DNA of 64,000 bases from Rheinheimera riviphila (GTDB taxonomy: Bacteria; Pseudomonadota; Gammaproteobacteria; Enterobacterales; Alteromonadaceae), in the NCBI RefSeq assembly GCF_004005945.1, contig NZ_SACS01000004.1, positions 1 to 64,000 of the forward strand. The letters are read 5' to 3'. Below the pieces are notes generated by a model that ran no database searches, had not been told where the DNA came from, and saw only the letters and a program-made list of their open reading frames with translations. Positions within the stretch are counted from its first letter, which is position 1. The number at the start of each line of letters is the position of its first letter. This document shows, piece after piece, positions 50,907-58,143 of the stretch. Position numbers and translations under genes: made by a program.

Positions 50907-51269
50907 ATGACGTCATCACCTGTCACAGACAACCGGCAAAAGTTTACGACTTTTGCCGAATTTTACCCTTATTACTTATCTGAACATCAATTGCCGGCCT
51001 GTCGGTTATTGCATTACCTAGGTAGTTCGCTGGTACTTGCTTTGCTGGGATTTATGCTGTGGAGCGGGCAGTGGCAATGGTGGTGGACGTTATTAGTTGC
51101 GGGTTATGGTTGTGCCTGGATTGGCCACTTTTTTATCGAACATAACAGGCCAGCGACCTTTAAATACCCGTTTTTCAGCCTGGCAGCAGATTGGGTAATG
51201 TTTAAAGATATGCTGACCGGCCAGCTCGCGGCGAAACTCGCCAAAATTCCGGCAAGTTCGGCGCCATAA
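50907..51269 (+). CDS. Mpo1-like (DUF962) membrane protein
   Basis: A 120-residue inner-membrane protein of the Mpo1/DUF962 family with FAEFYPYYLSEHQLPACRLLHYLG at the start, two to three hydrophobic helices and the conserved GHFFIEHNRPATFKYPFFSL and DWVMFKDM segments. Yeast Mpo1 is an Fe2+-dependent dioxygenase of fatty-acid alpha-oxidation and needs conserved histidines, which are present here (in LLHYLG, GHFFIEHN). The bacterial role is unproven. Convergent with the DUF3301 gene, 5 bp between stops. Confidence 0.88.
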   Translation: MTSSPVTDNRQKFTTFAEFYPYYLSEHQLPACRLLHYLGSSLVLALLGFMLWSGQWQWWWTLLVAGYGCAWIGHFFIEHNRPATFKYPFFSLAADWVMFKDMLTGQLAAKLAKIPASSAP

Positions 51270-51274
51270 CCGCG

Positions 51275-51571
51275 TTACATTTTAAATGCCGGTAACTCAA
51301 ACGCCGCTAGTTTCTGACCTTTGAGCCAAAGTTCAGCCTGATAGCGGCTTTCACCATCGCCACTGAAATCAACCAGATACAAAGTCCGAAAGCCTTTTTT
51401 ACCATTGACGGTGGTCCAGCGATGGCTGTCTCTGGCACAATCTAAAAACTGGATCTGCTGCTGCTGACACAGTTGTCTGGCAAGACCGGTCGCACGTTCG
51501 TCCTGGCGTCTTTGCAGTAAAAACAGATAAGCCACGAACATCAATAAAATCAGGATAAACACCGAGCCCAT
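51275..51571 (-). CDS. DUF3301 membrane protein
   Basis: A 98-residue protein with one N-terminal transmembrane helix (VFILILLMFVAYLFLLQRRQ) and a DUF3301 domain (LARQLCQQQQIQFLDCA, GFRTLYLVDFSGDGESRYQA, FELPAF). Uncharacterised family restricted largely to Alteromonadales/Vibrionales. Single gene, divergent from yqcC. Confidence 0.88.
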   Translation of the reverse strand: MGSVFILILLMFVAYLFLLQRRQDERATGLARQLCQQQQIQFLDCARDSHRWTTVNGKKGFRTLYLVDFSGDGESRYQAELWLKGQKLAAFELPAFKM

Positions 51572-51702
51572 CTATTTTGGTTCCATCGTCAATAAGTTTG
51601 CAGAATATCGATCATGCGGTTCGCTGCAGCAAATTACAAGGCGTGATAGGATCGCTGGCATTATCTTTTGCGTCACGAAAATCAACGGGTCAGCAGGAAA
51701 CC

Positions 51703-52044
51703 ATGGACTATCAACAGACTGCGCTGTTATTGCAGCAAATTGAAGCCGAAATGAAGGCATTACAGTGGTGGAGCCAGCAAGTTCCCTCGTCAGAGGCTCT
51801 AGCCAGTACCGCACCTTTTGCTTGTGATCTGATGACGCTGGGGCAGTGGCTGCAGTTTATTTTTTTACCGCGGATGCAGACGCTGGTCGACGGCCGTTTA
51901 CCATTACCGCGCAACTGCCATATTCAGCCGATGGCAGAACTGGCCTGGGCGCCACTGACGACTGCGCAACAACCATTGTTGGACGTGCTGAAGGCGCTTG
52001 ATTCTTTGCTCAGTGACTCTATCCCAGCGGCCGGACGTCTTTAA
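51703..52044 (+). CDS. YqcC family protein
   Basis: A 113-residue YqcC-like helical protein (LLLQQIEAEMKALQWWSQQ, TLGQWLQFIFLPRMQTLV, LLDVLKALDSLL). Small cytoplasmic family of unknown function conserved in front of truC in gamma-proteobacteria, as here: the truC ATG follows its stop by one base. Start at ATG 51703 with AGGAAA upstream; the open frame continues 42 codons further 5' without support. Confidence 0.88.
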   Translation: MDYQQTALLLQQIEAEMKALQWWSQQVPSSEALASTAPFACDLMTLGQWLQFIFLPRMQTLVDGRLPLPRNCHIQPMAELAWAPLTTAQQPLLDVLKALDSLLSDSIPAAGRL

Positions 52045-52045
52045 G

Positions 52046-52921
52046 ATGACCGTATCGCAACTGTCGCAAGTACATCAACAACCAAATGCAACTGTGGTAG
52101 CTGAGTCTTCAGACCTGGTTCCGGTATTAACCATTTTGTACCTGGATCAATACCTGGTCGCAATCGATAAGCCGGCGGGTATGTTGGTGCATCGCTCGTT
52201 TTTAGACAAACACGAAACCTTGTTTGTGATGCAAACCTTGCGCAATCAGCTCGGGCAACACGTGTTTCCGGTACACCGGCTGGACCGTCCAACCTCAGGC
52301 GTGTTGGTGTTTGCCTTGTCACCTGAAGTCGCGAGGTTACTGACTGAACAACATCAGCAGGAAAGCTGGCAGAAATTTTATCTGGCCGTAGTGCGCGGTT
52401 ATGTCAAAGCGCCATTGCTGCTCGATTATCCGCTGTATGAGCAACTGGACAAAATCGCCGACAAACAGGCAAACCAGCATAAAGCGGCGCAAGATGCCCG
52501 CACCGCGCTGTGGCCTTTGGCACAGGTCGAACTGCCGGTTGCAGTTGGCCGATACGCCGCCGCGCGTTATAGCTTAGTGGCGCTGCAGCCGCTGACCGGA
52601 CGCAAGCATCAGTTGCGCCGTCATTTAGCGCATCTACGCCATCCGATTGTTGGTGATACCAGCCATGGTGATGGTAAGCATAATCAGTTGTTTGCAAAAC
52701 ATTTATCGGCGCCGCGGCTGATGTTGGTGGCAAAACGACTGCAAATCCGGCATCCGATCACAGGCCAGCTGTTGCAATTTGATGCAGGTTTAGCAGAGCT
52801 GAAACCTCTATTTACGACATTTAGCTGGCCAACAGACGAGGATTATTATCAACAGCTATGGTCAACTTTGGATTTTCAACAATTGCCGGTACAAGCAGAT
52901 CCGGCCAAACCAGGATTATAA
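52046..52921 (+). CDS. truC: tRNA pseudouridine(65) synthase TruC
   Basis: A 291-residue RluA/RsuA-type pseudouridine synthase modifying U65 in the acceptor stem region of several tRNAs. The entry VLYLDQYLVAIDKPAGMLVH-like block (here ILYLDQYLVAIDKPAG), the catalytic Asp in HRLDRPTSGVL, and the late TGRKHQLRRHLAHLRHPI segment are the family's motifs II-III. It lies in the conserved order yqcC-truC-flavodoxin. The protein is about 30 residues longer than E. coli TruC, with extra residues at the N-terminus (upstream of VPVLTILYLD) and at the C-terminus. The ATG at 52046 follows the yqcC stop directly. Confidence 0.93.
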   Translation: MTVSQLSQVHQQPNATVVAESSDLVPVLTILYLDQYLVAIDKPAGMLVHRSFLDKHETLFVMQTLRNQLGQHVFPVHRLDRPTSGVLVFALSPEVARLLTEQHQQESWQKFYLAVVRGYVKAPLLLDYPLYEQLDKIADKQANQHKAAQDARTALWPLAQVELPVAVGRYAAARYSLVALQPLTGRKHQLRRHLAHLRHPIVGDTSHGDGKHNQLFAKHLSAPRLMLVAKRLQIRHPITGQLLQFDAGLAELKPLFTTFSWPTDEDYYQQLWSTLDFQQLPVQADPAKPGL

Positions 52922-52924
52922 CCG

Positions 52925-53386
52925 ATGGCGAAAATTGCAGTCATGGTGGGAACCGTCTACGGCGGCGCACAGTACGTAGCGGAGCAAGCGATTGAATTAT
53001 TGGGAAAAATTGGCCACCAGGCACAATTGTTTCATCCGGCGCGACTGAATAATGTCCTTCAGGCTGACGCTGATCATTGGCTGGTGATTACCTCCACCAC
53101 CGGCCAGGGCGATATTCCTGATGATTTAGTACCGTTTTATGTCGAAGTGCAGGACAAGTTTCCGCTTTTCGGAAACAAAAGTTGGGCGGTAATCACGCTC
53201 GGTGATAGCAGTTATGGCGATACTTATTGCGGCTCAGGCGAAAAAGTCAGGCAATTATTCAGCGAGTTACAGGGTACTGAGTTGACGCCAATGCTCAGGA
53301 TTGACGCCGGTGAAACCTTACAGCCCGAAGATGTGGCGTTGCCGTGGATTGCTGAGCATTATCAGCTGTTGCCTGCTACCAGCTAA
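52925..53386 (+). CDS. Flavodoxin (YqcA/MioC-like)
   Basis: A 153-residue flavodoxin: FMN phosphate loop GTVYGGAQYVAEQA, TSTTGQGDIPDDL and the isoalloxazine loop LGDSSYGDTYCGSG. It is the YqcA-type short flavodoxin expected after truC, 3 bp after its stop. Such flavodoxins serve electron transfer in housekeeping pathways. Its stop overlaps the convergent regulator gene's end by 11 bp. Confidence 0.9.
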   Translation: MAKIAVMVGTVYGGAQYVAEQAIELLGKIGHQAQLFHPARLNNVLQADADHWLVITSTTGQGDIPDDLVPFYVEVQDKFPLFGNKSWAVITLGDSSYGDTYCGSGEKVRQLFSELQGTELTPMLRIDAGETLQPEDVALPWIAEHYQLLPATS

Positions 53387-55508
53387 ACTCCACAATATCA
53401 GTGCTGATCGTTTGTTTTTGATTAAATAAAATCTGCTCGGCACGGGCATCACTGATCCACAGATTGCGATCTTTTGGTAAAACGATCAGTTTCGGTTGTT
53501 GCAGTTGCAAATCAAGCTGCAATAAATCGCCACTTTTGGTGGTTGCCAGCAGGTTTTCACCGGCAATGGTAAAAGCGCTTAGCGTAAATTCCGGTACAAC
53601 AGCTTTTGCAACTTGTTGATTTTTTGGAAGTTGATATAAATGAAAACTGGCATCACTAAACCACAAGGTATCGTGCTGGTCGAGCCTGGCATCATCAAAA
53701 CTGCCATGCTGTAGCGCGGTAAGCTCGCCGGTTGTTGGTTGATAGAGCGCCAACATTTCCTGAAATTCATGTTGATATTCAAGCAATAACAGACCTTGTG
53801 CTGTCGCCTGATGCAGATATTTAATCCGCACCGGGGTTGGCAGTTGGCTCATCTGTCCATCGAGTGCAAACTGATAAAGCATGTCGTTGACAACGGCCAG
53901 CACCGAGCGACCATCAGCGGCCCACACCAAACCATTAATTTTCACCTGAGTATCAAAGGCGCTGAGTTGCCGCAGTGCAGAGCCTTCAGCCGGCCAGGAG
54001 CCTTCAGCCAGCCAGATTTGATTTTGGCCACTGCGATCCGACACAAACACCATCTGCTGCGCTTGACTGGATCCCTGTGGCGATAACTTTGCTTGCGACT
54101 CAAAAGCCGGTGAGCGCTGTAGCGTCTGCAAGTGCTCGCCCTGAAGATTACTGCTGATGATATCCAGATCAATACCGCCCATGGTGGCAACTGAGTTTTT
54201 GCCAGCAAAAGCAAACCGGCTTAACCGCAAGCCTGAAGGGGTAGGCAGCGGTTTGAGGTTGCCATCTTCCTGTAAAGTAAAGAGTTGACCATCAGACTCC
54301 AGCAGCATTTGTTTGGACTCTTTCAAATAGTGCAAAGCGATTTGATTAAAAGCTGAAGCATGCTGTTGATACTGGATCGGCAGCCGCGACAATATTTCAC
54401 CTTGCAAGGTAACTTTCAGCATTTCACTCTGGCCACTGCCAACATGGGATATCACCAGCAACTGTTGATTGGGCAGCTGGGTGAACGTCAGAATATCGCC
54501 GTCGCTTAACGATTCACCAAATAATTCAGTGAACTGGCCATTGGCAACTGACAACTGCACCAGGCTGCGCCGGCCGGTATTTTTTGCCTGACGCAGCAGC
54601 AACAGTTGCTGATCCTGGGTCCAGACCAGATGGGTCAGCGGCTGGTGCTCACAGGAACCTGGCTTTTTCACAGCAGCTGGAGTTTTGTCCTGCAGTAGTG
54701 CATGAAGCTCAATCACTTCGACCTGCCAGCACGGCGCATGATTTGGTGCAGCACAGCGATTGCTGCTGATCATGGCCAATTGTGTTGAATCCGGGGACCA
54801 GGCAGATCCGCTAAATTGTTGTAGCCTGTGTGTCAGCTGTAACTCACTTTTATCGCTACGCTGTTGTAACCAGAAAGTACTGCTGCAAAAACTGCCAAAT
54901 CGTTCAAAGGCGATAAAGCGCTGATCCGGCGAATAACTGGCATTGTCTTCATGTTGATCAGAAGCGGTGATTTGGCTTTGCAGCTGCAGCGCCTGTGGTG
55001 TTGGCTGGTTGAGGGCTGGCTGGTTGAGGATTGGCTGGTGTGGCATGAGAACAGCGCCAATCAACAGCGCAATCGCCGCGATGCCAATCAGCCAGCGGCT
55101 GGTTATGTTTGTCGTTGTTGCTGATTTCAGTGGCGATAAAACTGCAGGTCCGTCGCCGTCAGACGCAGCAGCTGACGACTTGAGGACGTCATCTTCGGTC
55201 ATCACGGGAACAATTAGTGCATAACCACGTTTTGGGTAAGTTTTGATCACATTTTGGGTTTGACTGGTTTCACCAAAGGCTTTTCGCAGCTGGGCAATAC
55301 AACGCTGCAATGTGTTGGGCGAAACCACCGTCTGGCCCCATACTTCCTGCATCAAGGTATCAATACTCACTAGCTGGCCCTGTTGTGCCATCAGGCAAGC
55401 CAGCACCTGTAGCACTTTGCCTTGCACCGGCAACACCACACCATCGCGACTGATGGTGTGCTCCTGAAAATCGACAATGCTGGTATGGATACGAACACGC
55501 TGCGACAT
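53376..55508 (-). CDS. ToxR/CadC-like membrane regulator with beta-propeller
   Basis: A 710-residue one-component regulator. The N-terminal OmpR-type winged helix (about 8-105, GKVLQVLACLMAQQGQLVS, SPNTLQRCIAQLRKAF, KTYPKRGYAL) is cytoplasmic. A single transmembrane helix (about 135-152) leads to a periplasmic part with an ILNQPALNQP repeat and then about 500 residues of PD40/TolB-like beta-propeller strands (YSPDQRFIAFERF, SAWSPDSTQLAMIS, MVFVSDRSGQNQIW, VWAADGRSVLAVV). ATG 55508 is preferred; the frame extends to a TTG at 55595. It probably senses a periplasmic signal and controls genes nearby, perhaps the divergent NTF2-like gene. Confidence 0.88.
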   Translation of the reverse strand: MSQRVRIHTSIVDFQEHTISRDGVVLPVQGKVLQVLACLMAQQGQLVSIDTLMQEVWGQTVVSPNTLQRCIAQLRKAFGETSQTQNVIKTYPKRGYALIVPVMTEDDVLKSSAAASDGDGPAVLSPLKSATTTNITSRWLIGIAAIALLIGAVLMPHQPILNQPALNQPTPQALQLQSQITASDQHEDNASYSPDQRFIAFERFGSFCSSTFWLQQRSDKSELQLTHRLQQFSGSAWSPDSTQLAMISSNRCAAPNHAPCWQVEVIELHALLQDKTPAAVKKPGSCEHQPLTHLVWTQDQQLLLLRQAKNTGRRSLVQLSVANGQFTELFGESLSDGDILTFTQLPNQQLLVISHVGSGQSEMLKVTLQGEILSRLPIQYQQHASAFNQIALHYLKESKQMLLESDGQLFTLQEDGNLKPLPTPSGLRLSRFAFAGKNSVATMGGIDLDIISSNLQGEHLQTLQRSPAFESQAKLSPQGSSQAQQMVFVSDRSGQNQIWLAEGSWPAEGSALRQLSAFDTQVKINGLVWAADGRSVLAVVNDMLYQFALDGQMSQLPTPVRIKYLHQATAQGLLLLEYQHEFQEMLALYQPTTGELTALQHGSFDDARLDQHDTLWFSDASFHLYQLPKNQQVAKAVVPEFTLSAFTIAGENLLATTKSGDLLQLDLQLQQPKLIVLPKDRNLWISDARAEQILFNQKQTISTDIVEFSW

Positions 55509-55760
55509 CTGCTCTGCCTGTTGCTGAAGTGCACCCTGCCAGGGAAACAACCGAAATCCTAAAAGCCAGGGTAAAACGTCTTTGATTCTGCTCAATAAAA
55601 GCTCGGGATGAGCATACCGTATAAAACTACCATTCAGGGTTAAATCAGCAAAAAATCAGCATTTCCGCCAGTGTTTTTAAAGCAGCCTGCTAACGTGAGC
55701 AGGTGCTTGATTGTTTGAGGACAGGCCTAATTTTTCGCCGTAACTTTCTGGAGTAACTTA

Positions 55761-56246
55761 ATGAAATTGAATCAAATTATTCTCATGTGTTTTGCAATAA
55801 GTGGTCTTGGTTTGTGCAGTTTGCAATTGATGGCCGCTGAACCAAAAACTGTAGCAGCTTCGCAAGCGCAGCCACAGCCCATGGCCGCGCCGGAAATATT
55901 AGCCTTAGTGCATCAAATCAATCAATTACAGAACAAAGCGATGTTGACCACGTCAGTAAAAGCGGATGTCGATGCGTTATTTGCTTTATACAGCGCTGAT
56001 TTTGAATATGTGCACGAAAAATATGGCGGCAGCTACAGCCGCGATTTGCTGTATCGCAATACACTCAAAGCTGTTGAAACCAAAAGGTTTAAAGACTCAG
56101 TGCCGCGTTATCAGATTGAAGCGGTGTTGCCTGGTCTTAATGCGGCAGCGGTTAGGCGCTATCAACAAACCGGCACTCCGGCTTATCACCTGGCTGTCTT
56201 CGAATTTGCCGATGGCAAAGTACGGCGCATTGTGGAGTATTGGTAG
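55761..56246 (+). CDS. Exported NTF2/SnoaL-like protein
   Basis: A 161-residue secreted protein (signal peptide about 1-25) with an NTF2-like fold: ILALVHQINQLQNKAM, DVDALFALYSADFEYVHEKYGG, YRNTLKAV and a final VFEFADGKVRRIVEYW strand pair that is the family's usual end. NTF2-like domains bind small hydrophobic ligands or act as enzymes; role unknown. Divergent from the ToxR-like regulator with 250 bp between, so likely its target. A MITE-like repeat follows 48 bp downstream. Confidence 0.8.
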   Translation: MKLNQIILMCFAISGLGLCSLQLMAAEPKTVAASQAQPQPMAAPEILALVHQINQLQNKAMLTTSVKADVDALFALYSADFEYVHEKYGGSYSRDLLYRNTLKAVETKRFKDSVPRYQIEAVLPGLNAAAVRRYQQTGTPAYHLAVFEFADGKVRRIVEYW

Positions 56247-56293
56247 CGGTGCGAGGGCATGTTAAACGCACATTAAAACATTGGTACTTCGTA

Positions 56294-56418
56294 TATACCC
56301 AAAATCATTGAAGATTCGGGTAGGCGACGAGGAGCGAGACCCAGGAGCATAGTTGTCCTATGTGACTGGGGCGAGCGAGCGAAGGCAACAACCCCGAATC
56401 TTCAAGGGTGACGGGTAA
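56294..56418. repeat. MITE-like element, complete copy B
   Basis: About 125 bp with the same arms as copy A at 13526-13653 (TATACCCAAAATCATTGAAG on the left; CTTCAAGGGTGACGGGTA on the right) and the same CCAGGAGCATAG/CTATGTGACTGG inner stem. Its right end lies 14 bp before the ATG of the next gene and merges with that gene's RBS. Confidence 0.75.
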
Positions 56419-56431
56419 AAAAGGATTATCC

Positions 56432-57214
56432 ATGAAGTTGACATTATTTTTTTTCGCCCTGATCTACTCGGCAATCGGGTGGGCAAATACTTCGAACATT
56501 GCGGTAACCAAATTGTCCGAAGACGCATTTATTTTGAATGCTATCGGTTATGGCACAAATATCGGTTTGTTCAAAACGACCGACGGAATTGTCTTGGTAG
56601 ACCCAATGCCGGGGGAAAAAAATTTAGACACTTTGCATGCGCTGATCGATAGCCTTGCTGGAGGATCTGCAAGATTTGTATTAAATACGCATGCGCATAG
56701 CGATCACTCGGGTGGAAATAGTTATTTTATTGGCCAAGGTGGTTTGCTGATGAACGATGCAGTTCATTTAACTGAGATTGAAGATTTTGCGGCTATATCT
56801 CATTCAGGTGTGGATAAAGTTTATTTTCACGCTAAGAGTAACAGTATCTTTGTGGGGGATATTTATGACACAAGCTGGCATCCAACATTTTATGCGGGTG
56901 GGGTGTCCGGGTTTAGCAAGGCCATTGAAGGCATTCTCAAGCTAGGTAATGACGAAAGTATCATTGTCCCTGGGCACGGTAAACCAACCGGCAAAACCGA
57001 ACTTCAATTGTTTAAGAATAATACTTTAGCTTGGGTGGCCAGAGTAAAAAAGCTGAAGGGGGACGGTAAATCGGCCATCGAAATTAAGAATGATGCCCAA
57101 ATAAAAATTATTTTGGGGAAGTTCAACGTGGAAAACAAAGCTGATTTTGTACCAGAAGAAGCATTTGTCCGTTTTATCGAAAGAACTTTAGCCGTCATTG
57201 AAAAGGGCGAGTAA
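56432..57214 (+). CDS. Exported metallo-beta-lactamase-fold hydrolase, shortened
   Basis: A 260-residue secreted MBL-fold protein (signal peptide about 1-20). The zinc ligands look complete: HAHSDH (about 91-96), a later His in AAISHSGVDK, Asp in FVGDIYD and His in VPGHGKPTG. Only about 32 residues separate HSDH from the SHSG histidine, roughly 40 fewer than in typical relatives, so an active-site loop is missing. Substrate unknown; nearest look is to the quinoprotein-relay/B3-like group. ATG 56432 with AAAGGA partly supplied by the end of MITE copy B. It is more AT-rich than its neighbours, suggesting acquisition. Confidence 0.82.
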   Translation: MKLTLFFFALIYSAIGWANTSNIAVTKLSEDAFILNAIGYGTNIGLFKTTDGIVLVDPMPGEKNLDTLHALIDSLAGGSARFVLNTHAHSDHSGGNSYFIGQGGLLMNDAVHLTEIEDFAAISHSGVDKVYFHAKSNSIFVGDIYDTSWHPTFYAGGVSGFSKAIEGILKLGNDESIIVPGHGKPTGKTELQLFKNNTLAWVARVKKLKGDGKSAIEIKNDAQIKIILGKFNVENKADFVPEEAFVRFIERTLAVIEKGE

Positions 57215-57245
57215 CAAAACGCTATTGCGGAAAATTCAGCCTGAC

Positions 57246-57280
57246 CAAAACAACAGCCGCAAAAGCGGCTGTATTAGTTT
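57246..57280. terminator. Bidirectional terminator between MBL and dapD genes
   Basis: ACAGCCGC-AAAA-GCGGCTGT stem (57253-57272) with TGTTTTGG on the minus side and ATTAGTTT on the plus side; ends both convergent transcripts. Confidence 0.75.
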
Positions 57281-57309
57281 CACCCTATCGTGATCGGCAA
57301 CGCACGCTG

Positions 57310-58134
57310 CTACTCGATACTGCGTAATAACGCGTTAATACCGACTTTAGCGCGGGTTTGGGCGTCCACCCGTTTTACGATGATCGCTGCATATAAACTA
57401 TGTGAACCATCTTTGCTTGGGATAGAGCCTGGCACCACAACGGCGCCAGCCGGGACGCGACCGTAGGTCACTTCGCCGGTTTCGCGGTCGTAGATGCGCG
57501 TTGACTGGCTGATATACACGCCCATCGACAGCACCGCGCCTTCTTCGATAATCACGCCTTCGACCACTTCTGAGCGCGCGCCGATAAAACAATTATCTTC
57601 GATGATGGTTGGGTTCGCTTGTAATGGCTCTAATACACCACCAATGCCAACGCCGCCGGATAAATGTACGTTTTTACCGATCTGAGCGCACGAGCCAACG
57701 GTGGCCCAGGTATCAACCATGGTGCCTTCGCCGACATAAGCGCCGATATTGACGTAACTAGGCATCAACACCACGTTTTTACCGATAAAACTGCCTTTAC
57801 GCACCGCCGCTGGTGGCACCACGCGCATGCCTTCAGCGACAAAACGCTCGTGGGTATAATCAGCAAATTTCATCGGAACTTTGTCGAAGAAACGGTTTTC
57901 TGCGCCGTCCATCACTTGGTTGTCGTTAATGCGAAAGGACAACAATACGGCTTTTTTCAGCCATTGATGCGTCACCCATTCGCCGGCGATTTTTTCAGCA
58001 ACCCGGGCCTGACCGCTGTCCAATAAGGCAATAGCGGCTTCCACCGCGCTTTTGACGTCGCTGGTGACCGTTGCCGGCGTGATATTCATGCGGTTTTCAA
58101 ACGCGTCTTCGATAATGCTTTTTAAATCAGCCAT
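57310..58134 (-). CDS. dapD: Tetrahydrodipicolinate N-succinyltransferase DapD
   Basis: A 274-residue DapD, transferring succinyl from succinyl-CoA to tetrahydrodipicolinate in lysine/diaminopimelate synthesis. N-terminal helical domain, then the left-handed beta-helix of hexapeptide repeats ([58 protein letters not shown]) and [16 protein letters not shown] at the end. Length is exactly usual. It starts 9 bp after glnD's stop, as in E. coli. Confidence 0.96.
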   Translation of the reverse strand: MADLKSIIEDAFENRMNITPATVTSDVKSAVEAAIALLDSGQARVAEKIAGEWVTHQWLKKAVLLSFRINDNQVMDGAENRFFDKVPMKFADYTHERFVAEGMRVVPPAAVRKGSFIGKNVVLMPSYVNIGAYVGEGTMVDTWATVGSCAQIGKNVHLSGGVGIGGVLEPLQANPTIIEDNCFIGARSEVVEGVIIEEGAVLSMGVYISQSTRIYDRETGEVTYGRVPAGAVVVPGSIPSKDGSHSLYAAIIVKRVDAQTRAKVGINALLRSIE

Positions 58135-58143
58135 GATGGTGCT

